A stretch of 64,000 nt of DNA from Silvimonas terrae (GTDB lineage Bacteria; Pseudomonadota; Gammaproteobacteria; Burkholderiales; Chitinibacteraceae), in the NCBI RefSeq assembly GCF_014202765.1, contig NZ_JACHHN010000009.1, positions 164,853 through 228,852 on the forward strand, given 5' to 3'. Of this stretch, positions 18,308 through 26,300 are shown in pieces. Each line of letters begins with the position of its first letter. Position 1 is the first letter of the stretch. The notes below the pieces were generated by a model. The model was given only the letters and a program-made list of their open reading frames with translations. It was not told the origin of the DNA and did not search any database. The translations under genes were made by a program, and so were the position numbers.

Positions 18308-19054
18308 ATGATTGAGGATAATTTTCAGCCCTTGCTGGTTCACCTGATCGAGCTGCGCGCCCGCATTGTGCGCAGCGCCGTGGTGTTCTTCATCGCTTTC
18401 GCCATCTGTTTTTATTTCTCCCAGCAGTTGTATGACTTCCTGGTCGCCCCGCTGACCGCTGTATTGCCGGGCCAGAAGCTGGTCTCCATTGGCATTGCGT
18501 CGCCGTTCCTGCTGCAGGTCAAGATTGTGGCGTTGACGGCGGTGATCGTGACCATGCCGCATACACTCTACCAGGTCTGGGCCTTTGTGGCACCGGGGCT
18601 ATATGTCCACGAAAAACGCATGATCTTGCCGCTGGTAGTGTCCTCTACCCTGCTGTTCTTGCTGGGCATGTCGTTTGCGTACTTCTTTGTGTTCAAAACC
18701 GTTTTTGCCTTTGTGGCCTCGCATGTGCCCAGCTCCATGCAATGGCTACCAGACTCCGAACAGTACCTCTCGTTTGTACTGGGGCTGTTTATCTCTTTCG
18801 GGATCACCTTTGAAGTGCCGGTGGCAATCGTGCTGCTGGTTCATATTGGCGTGGTGACCGTAGAAAAACTGGTGAGCTGGCGACCGTATGTGATCGTCGG
18901 TTCTTTTATTGTGGCCGCCGTGGTCACACCGCCCGATCCGCTCTCGCAATGCCTGCTTGCCGTTCCTCTCTGGCTTTTGTATGAAGCCGGTTGCGTGGTT
19001 GCCCGCTGGACCGGCACTCGCGCTTCGACTCAAACCCACACGCAAGAACAATGA
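18308..19054 (+). CDS. tatC: Twin-arginine translocase component TatC
   Basis: TatC is the multi-spanning signal-peptide receptor of the Tat system, 248 residues with six predicted membrane helices. The conserved N-terminal HLIELRARI and the periplasmic segment YQVWAFVAPGLYVHEKRM are present, as is FISFGITFEVPVAIVLL. The stop overlaps the start of the next gene (ATGA), so the downstream glycosyltransferase is coupled to the tat operon. Confidence 0.95.
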   Translation: MIEDNFQPLLVHLIELRARIVRSAVVFFIAFAICFYFSQQLYDFLVAPLTAVLPGQKLVSIGIASPFLLQVKIVALTAVIVTMPHTLYQVWAFVAPGLYVHEKRMILPLVVSSTLLFLLGMSFAYFFVFKTVFAFVASHVPSSMQWLPDSEQYLSFVLGLFISFGITFEVPVAIVLLVHIGVVTVEKLVSWRPYVIVGSFIVAAVVTPPDPLSQCLLAVPLWLLYEAGCVVARWTGTRASTQTHTQEQ

Positions 19055-20820
19055 AAACGCACCCTTCACTTCGTATCTACCAGGCCCTGTTGTTCCTGCT
19101 GGCCTGCGTGCCTTGTGGCATTCCCTTTCGTTATCCGCCCAACCCGGTGTTCCCGTCCGAACTGGCCGCCTACGGTTTTTGTGCGCTGATTGTCATGGCC
19201 GCAGCGACGCTGCCCGCCAGCAATCGCCGCTCCGGCCCGCCCTTGATGAGCTGGCCCTGGCTGGCGCTTGCCGCGGTGCTGGCAGTGCAGATCGTCGCCA
19301 TGCCGGTGATCTACTGGTCCGAACGCACCATCCCGATGAGCTACATGCTCGGTGCTGCTCTGGTGGTGTGGAGCCTGTCGCTGGCGCGTGATGAACACGG
19401 CCTCGAACCCCTGGCAGTGGCCCTGGCCTGGGGTTTGCTGATCGGCGCGCTGTTCAACACCGGTTTGTCGATTCCGCAGATCATTCACGTCCAGCAGACC
19501 GGCAATGGCCTGGTGTTTGGCAATATCGGCCAGAAAAACATGTATGGCCACTACCTGGCCTGGGGCCTGGCTGCCGCCGCATGGCTGGGCGCACATCGCC
19601 GTCTGCAAGGCTGGGCCTTCTGGGTTCTGGCCATCTGGCTGACTTTGTCGATGGCCTGGTGCGGCTCACGCTCCATCTTCCTGTACGCCGGCGCCTGGCT
19701 GGTGTTTGGCGGCATTCTGTTCTTCAGCACACGTGGGGATAACCGCCGGTTTGCCACCCTGCTGTTTGGCGCGGCCGTGCTGATCCTGGCCATGCAATTT
19801 GTCGCACCGGTGATCAACCATCTGGCGCAAGCCTCACTGCATGCCAAAAACGAAGTCCCGACCGGACTGGATCGACTGGATTCCAACGGTGCCCGTCGCC
19901 TGGTGGAATGGCAAAAAGCACTGATCGTGTTCCGCGAACACCCGCTGCTGGGTATTGGCTGGGGTGGTTACGGGGCAGAAAGTGTGCGCCTGCAGGTGAT
20001 TCCGGAGTTCGCCAAAGTGGTCGAGCCGGTCCTGTTTACGCACTGCCACAACTCGCTCTTGAACCTGATGGCGGAAACCGGCGTTGTCGGCGCGGGCGTG
20101 GTGGTCGTACCGATCCTGATTGCCTTTATTGCGCTGTGGCGACGCCGGCATGACCCCGTGGCGGTATTCGGCGCGGCCATGGTGCTGGTCTCGATCCTGC
20201 ACAGCCTGGTGGAGTACCCCCTGTGGTACTTCCACTTCCTCGGACCGTTTGCGCTGATGTTGTTCATGATGTACGACGGCACGCCGGGCAGCGGTTTGTC
20301 CTCGCTGCAAACGCGCCTGGGTGGCCTTTTGGCCGGGCTGGTTGCGCTGGGTCTGGGCATTGCCGGTCTGGTGTACTACCTGCAGCTTTATCCCATCATG
20401 GATAACACGGCCAAGGTCAAAGAAAACGAGCGCCGTATCCACATTCTGGAAGGCATGCGCAAAAATCCGTTCCTGGATTATTTTGCCGAGTTTGGCCTCT
20501 CCAACTTTGTCGTCGCCAACCGCTCGGATATGGGCTGGAAAATGGGGATTGTCTCGCAACTGGATCGCCTGCACCCGTACCCGGGTCAGTTGTCAGACGA
20601 ATCCATCATGCGTGCCTTGATGGGTGATCAAGGCATGGCGCACCAGCGCATGCGGGAGGCGGTTTACTCTTTCCCGGATAGCCTGGGTTATTACCGCCAT
20701 GAGATCGAACGTTTCCCGAATGAGCCCGCCGTGCAGGCCTTGCTGGTCGACGTGGAAGCCGGCGAGAAAATGTACGGCAAGCAACCGTATGACCCCAACG
20801 ACGATAGCGATGACGATTGA
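19051..20820 (+). CDS. PglL-type protein O-oligosaccharyltransferase (Wzy_C family)
   Basis: This is a large inner-membrane protein (589 residues, about 10-12 membrane helices) of the O-antigen ligase/PglL family. It carries the segment VFGNIGQKNMYGHYLAWG, the Wzy_C core RRLVEWQKALIVFREHPLLGIGWGGYG, HCHNSLLNLMAETGVVG, and the HSLVEYPLWYFHFLGP motif that marks PglL/PilO-type enzymes rather than WaaL. A soluble C-terminal region of about 150 residues (Wzy_C_2-like) follows. PglL enzymes transfer lipid-linked glycans to Ser/Thr of periplasmic proteins such as pilins. The start ATG overlaps the tatC stop. Assignment as PglL rather than O-antigen ligase is by motif only. Confidence 0.8.
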   Translation: MKTHPSLRIYQALLFLLACVPCGIPFRYPPNPVFPSELAAYGFCALIVMAAATLPASNRRSGPPLMSWPWLALAAVLAVQIVAMPVIYWSERTIPMSYMLGAALVVWSLSLARDEHGLEPLAVALAWGLLIGALFNTGLSIPQIIHVQQTGNGLVFGNIGQKNMYGHYLAWGLAAAAWLGAHRRLQGWAFWVLAIWLTLSMAWCGSRSIFLYAGAWLVFGGILFFSTRGDNRRFATLLFGAAVLILAMQFVAPVINHLAQASLHAKNEVPTGLDRLDSNGARRLVEWQKALIVFREHPLLGIGWGGYGAESVRLQVIPEFAKVVEPVLFTHCHNSLLNLMAETGVVGAGVVVVPILIAFIALWRRRHDPVAVFGAAMVLVSILHSLVEYPLWYFHFLGPFALMLFMMYDGTPGSGLSSLQTRLGGLLAGLVALGLGIAGLVYYLQLYPIMDNTAKVKENERRIHILEGMRKNPFLDYFAEFGLSNFVVANRSDMGWKMGIVSQLDRLHPYPGQLSDESIMRALMGDQGMAHQRMREAVYSFPDSLGYYRHEIERFPNEPAVQALLVDVEAGEKMYGKQPYDPNDDSDDD

Positions 20821-20843
20821 TCCTGGCGCCTCTGACGGTCCCG

Positions 20844-20873
20844 AAAAAAAGCCGGCTGCTGCCGGCTTTTTTG
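20844..20873 (+). terminator. Terminator of the tat-pglL operon
   Basis: AAAAAAGCCGGC / GCCGGCTTTTTT with a 4-base loop; a strong and symmetric hairpin. Confidence 0.9.
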
Positions 20874-20972
20874 TTGCCGTCTGTCGCCCCTGGTCTGCAT
20901 GAGCGCATCCAGCGTCCGCTTGCGGGCGTACATCCATGCAAGAGCCTGCGGGCTTGCTCACTGGAGAACATC

Positions 20973-21122
20973 ATGATTCGCTCACTGCTTTTTATTGCAG
21001 TACTGGCGGGTGCGCTGACCGGCGCAGCCCTGGCAAATGGCGGCAATATGGGAGGTAATATGGGTGCCAACAACGGTGCTTTCCCACCGCCACACAATAT
21101 TGCATCCAGCACTGGCCGCTAA
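20973..21122 (+). CDS. Small secreted Gly/Asn-rich peptide
   Basis: This encodes 49 residues: a textbook Sec signal peptide (MIRSLLFIAVLAGALTGAALA) and a 28-residue mature part NGGNMGGNMGANNGAFPPP... ending in SSTGR. TGGAG lies 7 bases before the ATG. It sits as a lone unit between two strong terminators, which argues for its own transcript. The mature peptide has a degenerate repeat (GGN-M-GGN-M-GAN) and no cysteine or lipobox. I recognise no family. It could be a small periplasmic or exported peptide. Confidence 0.55.
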   Translation: MIRSLLFIAVLAGALTGAALANGGNMGGNMGANNGAFPPPHNIASSTGR

Positions 21123-21162
21123 AAATCAGGCACCCGCTCAGACCGGGCCTGACCCAGCATCC

Positions 21163-21190
21163 ATAAAGGCCACCTGCGGGTGGCCTTTAT
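21163..21190. terminator. Bidirectional terminator overlapping the pbpC stop codon
   Basis: ATAAAGGCCACC / GGTGGCCTTTAT is a perfect 12-base stem with a 4-base loop. The right arm contains the pbpC stop codon (21187-21189). It can end both the small-peptide transcript (plus) and the A2M-pbpC transcript (minus). Confidence 0.75.
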
Positions 21191-23358
21191 GTTTTCTTGC
21201 CCGCCCCTTTGCGGGGTGGCGTTTGCCGCAGGAATGCGCCGCGAACCTCAAAATGGACCTGCTCCACCGAACGAGTGTTATCGCGCAGCTCCAGCACATG
21301 CCGCCCCGGCATGGGGAACCAGGCCAGGGTCTGGCCGCGCCCCAAAGGCTTGCCATTGAGCCACCATTGCGGCCGGGCAGTGCCGTTGGCGCGGAACACA
21401 ATGCGTTGATTGGCCGGCGGGATATCCGGGTCCAGCGCAAAAATGGCCCCTTCGACCGGGTAGGAAATCCCTGCCGGCCGGTCACGTGCGTCATCCCGGG
21501 CCAGGTAAATTTCGTCCCGTGCCGTACCCGGCAAAAAATACTCCCGCCGGCTGGCCTCAATATTGTCTTCAAACCGGATTTGCTGCGCCTGGATACCTGC
21601 GGGCGGCGTGGGTAGTAACGATGGCGTCCCTGTATGCAACTGGTTCATGACCGCCAGCCACACTGGCGCGGCGCCGTGCATGCCAGAGACATCCCACATC
21701 GGCGCGCCACTGGCGTTACCCACCCATGTCGCCACCGTATAGCGCTGCGAATAACCCACCGCCCAGTTGTCGCGCATGTCTTTGCTGGTGCCGGTTTTGA
21801 CCGCAGTCCAGAACCGCGTCGCCAGCGCACTTTCCAGGCCGAAGGTGCGGGCCCGGGCGGTGCGGTCAGACAGAATGTCGCTGATGATGAAGCTGCTTTG
21901 TTCGTCCAGCACCCGCTTGCTGCCAGGCTTGGGGTCACTGCCCAGCCAGCGCAGCGGGTTCTGTGTGCCGCCCGTGGCGAGAGTGCGGTAGGCGTTGGCC
22001 AGATCAAGCAATCGTATATCGGCCGCGCCCAGCGCCAGACTGTAACCGTAGTAATCCCCGGCCTCGTTCAGGCTGGTCATCCCCAGGGTATACAGGCGCT
22101 CCCGCAGCCGTGCCGGCGTCACCATTTCGATCGTGCGTACCGCAGGCGTGTTCAGTGACGAGGCCAGCGCGGTGCGCACCGACACCGGGCCTTTGAAATC
22201 CTTGTCGTAGTTTTGCGGCGCATACAGGCCGCTGCTGGTATTCAGGTCCAGCGGGCTGTCGTTGAGCAAAGAGGCTGCGGTCAGCCAGTGCCCTTGCAGC
22301 GCCAGTTGGTAAAGAAACGGTTTGAGGGTGGAGCCGGCCTGACGCAGTGCGGTCACCCCATCGACATCCCCCGCCCGCGACAAATCACCGCTGGAGCCCA
22401 CCCAGGCCAGAATATCGCCACTGCGGTTATCCAGCACCACCAGCGCACCATCCTCCACATTGCGCTGACGCAATTCGGACAACTGGCGTCGCAGGGTCAG
22501 TGTGGCAAAGCGTTGCAGGTCGGCATCCAGTGTCGTGCGCACCACCGTCCCCGCCGGTAACGGGCTGCGGGCCAGCAATTTGCGGGCAAAGTGCGGGGCC
22601 AGTTGTTCATCTTGCTGATAACCATTGCCATGACGCGCCAGCGCAATTTGCGCCTCCACCCGTAACTGGTCGCAATCGGCCGGGCGGCCCATGTCCTTGA
22701 GGATGCCGCAGGCACGCAAGCCTACTTTATCCGGCGCTGAGTTGGGCGCGCGTAATAACGCCACGGCAATGGCAGATTCATGCGCATCCAGTCCGGACGG
22801 GGCTTTATCAAACAGCGATGCGCTCAGCGCATCCAGCCCGACGATCTCCCCGCGAAACCCGACCAGGTTGAGATACCCCTCCAGAATCTGCGCCTTGGTC
22901 CAGCGTCGCTCCAGCCACTCTGCCGACCAGCCTTGTTGCACCTTCTGCCCGAGTGAGCGACCTTGATTGCCGCGCTTGAGGTCGTCATCCAGCAAGCCCA
23001 CCAGTTGCATGGTCAAGGTGGAAGCGCCACGCGTGCGCTTGTTCCACACATTACCCCAACTGGCGGCGGCCACGGCGGACCAGTCAACACCGCTGTGACT
23101 GTAGAAGTTACGATCTTCCGACACCACCAGCGCCTGCCGCATGGCCGGGGAAATCTCTGGCAGCGTTACCCAGTCGAGCTTGCGCTGCTTCTGATCTACC
23201 CGTACGCGTTGCAGGGGCTGGCCGTGGCGATCCAGCAAGATCACGTCAGATGAACGCCAACCGGCCTTGACCGTCGCAAAGTCGGGCAAGGCCCAGGCGG
23301 GCAGGCTGACCAGCGCCGCAACCAGCGCCAGCCCGGCCCTGACAGACTTAATGCGCAT
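21187..23358 (-). CDS. pbpC: Penicillin-binding protein 1C
   Basis: This is a bifunctional class A PBP-like protein of 723 residues with an N-terminal signal/anchor. The glycosyltransferase domain has the catalytic Glu81 in VVSEDRNFYSHSGVD and the RGASTLTMQL motif. The transpeptidase domain has S343-T-L-K346, SSLN and KTGT (in TAVKTGTSKD). The C-terminal domain (about residues 620-723) is the PbpC-type biPBP domain with REYFLPGTARDE and GRHVLELRD. ATG 23358 overlaps the end of the upstream A2M gene by 11 bases, so the pair is coupled. In E. coli the same pair, pbpC with yfhM, is thought to repair the wall and trap proteases after outer-membrane damage. Confidence 0.93.
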   Translation of the reverse strand: MRIKSVRAGLALVAALVSLPAWALPDFATVKAGWRSSDVILLDRHGQPLQRVRVDQKQRKLDWVTLPEISPAMRQALVVSEDRNFYSHSGVDWSAVAAASWGNVWNKRTRGASTLTMQLVGLLDDDLKRGNQGRSLGQKVQQGWSAEWLERRWTKAQILEGYLNLVGFRGEIVGLDALSASLFDKAPSGLDAHESAIAVALLRAPNSAPDKVGLRACGILKDMGRPADCDQLRVEAQIALARHGNGYQQDEQLAPHFARKLLARSPLPAGTVVRTTLDADLQRFATLTLRRQLSELRQRNVEDGALVVLDNRSGDILAWVGSSGDLSRAGDVDGVTALRQAGSTLKPFLYQLALQGHWLTAASLLNDSPLDLNTSSGLYAPQNYDKDFKGPVSVRTALASSLNTPAVRTIEMVTPARLRERLYTLGMTSLNEAGDYYGYSLALGAADIRLLDLANAYRTLATGGTQNPLRWLGSDPKPGSKRVLDEQSSFIISDILSDRTARARTFGLESALATRFWTAVKTGTSKDMRDNWAVGYSQRYTVATWVGNASGAPMWDVSGMHGAAPVWLAVMNQLHTGTPSLLPTPPAGIQAQQIRFEDNIEASRREYFLPGTARDEIYLARDDARDRPAGISYPVEGAIFALDPDIPPANQRIVFRANGTARPQWWLNGKPLGRGQTLAWFPMPGRHVLELRDNTRSVEQVHFEVRGAFLRQTPPRKGAGKKT

Positions 23359-26300
23359 CACCCACCTTGTACACCGGGTTGGGGGCGGCACCGAATACAT
23401 CTGGCGCATACAGCGCTTCGACGCGCGTCGGCGGCAGTTTGAATGCACCAGTACTGTTCAGCCGCACGGTGTACTCCACCGAGAATGTGCCGCGCGGAAT
23501 GTACTCGTAATACGCGCGGTAGCCGGCAAAACGCCGTTCAACATACGCCGGCCAGGCATCGCCTTCCTGTTTCTCGTTCTGTGTGGCAATTTGCGAATCT
23601 CGCCCCATGCCATTACCCAGAATGCTGGCACCGGTAGGCACCGGGTCATCCACCACCACCCAGGTCATGTCTGCCTGGGCGGTGATTTCCAGTTTGACCC
23701 GCAGAACATCGCCACGACTATATTGGCCCGGTGTTTTGCTCTCTACCGGCGTCACCGTCTTCTTGATGCGATAGCCCGCCGTTTGCGGAGCGGTCAGTGG
23801 TAATGCAGCCAGGACTTGTACGGTCGCCCACGGCGCACCACTGCCCTGCTGCGTAACCGAGAGCGTACCTTGTCCGCCGGCCGGCCATGGCAGTTCGGCG
23901 CGTGGCGGTTGGGCTGCGGTCCAGGGCACATTCTGTTTTGCGCTACCCAGCGTAATATCGACCTGCCCGGTGACCGGCTGGCTTTCAAATTGCGCGCTGA
24001 AATGGCGGACCGCCAGCGCGCCCCAGGCATTGGCATTGGTGGTCATCCAGCTACCCCGTTCCTGCCGACCCAACAAGCCGGTCAAGAGGCGCGGCATGTC
24101 GTCCTTGAACGAGGGCAACTGGCTCACCGTCAGCACGAGCCGCGCAGTGTTCACGTCGGCATTGCCCATCAGCCACCACCAGTAGTCATCCCGCTCGGTC
24201 GAGAACACCAGGCGCGTGCCCTGATAGGTCAAGCGTCCACGCAAGAGTTGTTCGGCCTGCGCCAGCCGTGCGGCACGATCCGGCACGTTGCTCATGTGCT
24301 CCAGCAAAGACATCCAGTCGATCAGCATGCCGGTCGACCAGCTATTGGGCTGCAGCGTCAGGGTATCGAGCTGGCGTGGCTGGGCACGCCCATAGCGGGA
24401 CAACGCTTCCAGCGCGGCCAGCCGGCGGGCGTCAGACGAATCTCGCGGCATCCACAGATCACGCTTGAGTTTGCCATCGACAAAATTGCCCAAGGCGGTG
24501 AGCATGCGTTCGCGTGCGTCGTCCGGAATAGTCCAGCCGTTTTCGTTGGCCAAGGCCAGCACGTAAGCCGTGAGCGTATCGCTGCCATGCGCCGGGCTGC
24601 CCTCCTGCACCGGGAAATACTGCGCCAGACCGTCTGCATCCAGATAGGTGGGCAGATCAGCCATGATGCCCTCCCAACGCTGTTTGTCATTCAGACCAAC
24701 CGCGATGGAAGAGCGCTGTTCCAGGCAGCTATACGGGTAGCGCAGGAACCAGTCGCGTACGGCCGGCATGTCGCCAGCCAGCTTGCTCTGCAACTGTACG
24801 TAGACGCCGCCACGCCCCGGCTCTGCGCCTTGCGGCAAGCCCACCGGAATGGACAGCGGCGCATTCAGTTGCCGCAACGTGGCCTGTTGCACCGTCACCG
24901 GCGTGGCGGGTTCTACCTGTTGGGTAAAGGCCAGTTTGTCCTGCGCCTTGTCACCGCCCTGTTCGTGTGCGGCAAAGGTCCATTGCAGGCTGGAGATGCC
25001 GGCCGGAATGGTCACCGGCCAGCGCACCTCACGCGCCTCTCCCGCCGGGATTTGTACGGTCTGTGCTACCAGCGCCGGCAATCCGCTCGCCTGCGCTTCC
25101 ACCTGCAGTGTCATGGCACGGCTGGAACCATTGCGCACGTTAATGCCGGCATCCAGTTGATCGCCAGTGCGCGCCAGCGGGGCCACGCCTGCAGTAATCT
25201 GCACGTCCTGCGTGACGGTGATGGCGCTTTGACCCGTGCCAAAGTAGGCCTCTCCCACATCCGCCACAGCCACCAGCTTGAAGCGTGTGAGCGCGTCGTT
25301 GAGCGGCACAGACACGGTTGCGCTGCCGTTTTTATCCAGCACCACATGCGGCTGCCAGGTCAAGAGGGTGTCGAGCAGTTCACGTGTTGGCGCAAAACCG
25401 CCGCCTCCGCCAGGGGCCAATGCCTTGCGGCCGAAGTGGCGTTTACCAACCACCTGCAATTGCGCGGTGGCGGTCTCTACCCCGTAGCTGCGCCGTTGCA
25501 GCATGGCGGTGAGCAAGTCCCAGCTGTCGTTGGGTTGCAACTCCAGCAGGGCTTCATCCACTGCGGCAAAGGCCACTTCTGACCCGGCCGGCGCGGGCTG
25601 CCCGTTGGGGAGCTTGACCTGAACTTTCACGGTCGCCGTCTTGCGGATGGAATACACCGGTTTGTCCGGCGTGACCGTCACGGCCAGCTTGTGGCCGGCG
25701 GTACCCACAGCAAGTTCGGCAATCCCGTATTTGAAGGCCGGGCGCGAGAGATCAATCATCGCGGTGGGCGCCTGGTAGTCCGGGCTTTCGTGACGGAAGG
25801 CATCCCACCATTCCAGCGGCGTACGCCAACCCCAAGTGAAGAAGGAATACCACGGCACATCCCGCACGCGACCACGCACCGCCAGCACAGAGACATACAC
25901 GTTCGGGCCCCACTCGGGCTCAATCTTCAGATCAACCACCGGGTCTTTGCCGGAGAGTTCCACCACCCGCGTGTCAATCACACCTTCCCGCTCGATCGCC
26001 AGCAACGCGGTGGCTTTGCGGAACGGCATACGCACCTGCAAATGCGCCATGTCCCCTGGCTGGTAGCTGGTTTTTTCCGGCAGGACATCCATGCGGTCGT
26101 TGTTATCGACGTCAAACCACATTTCGCCCTCGCGCGACACCCAGACCCGGCTGGACGCCGCCACGACGCGCCCGGCATCATCCGGGGCACGGGCAATCAG
26201 TTCGATACTGCCTTCATTCTTGAGGGTGACATCGCAGAACAACAAGCCGCGACCATCGGTCTTGCCTTCACACACCTGCCCCAGGTCATTGGTGGTGTCG

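Noticed and set aside
23816..25582. Open frame of nearly 600 codons on the plus strand within the A2M gene
   Set aside because: Shadow of the A2M coding sequence, which carries the conserved thioester region on the minus strand. The plus-strand translation has no family features.
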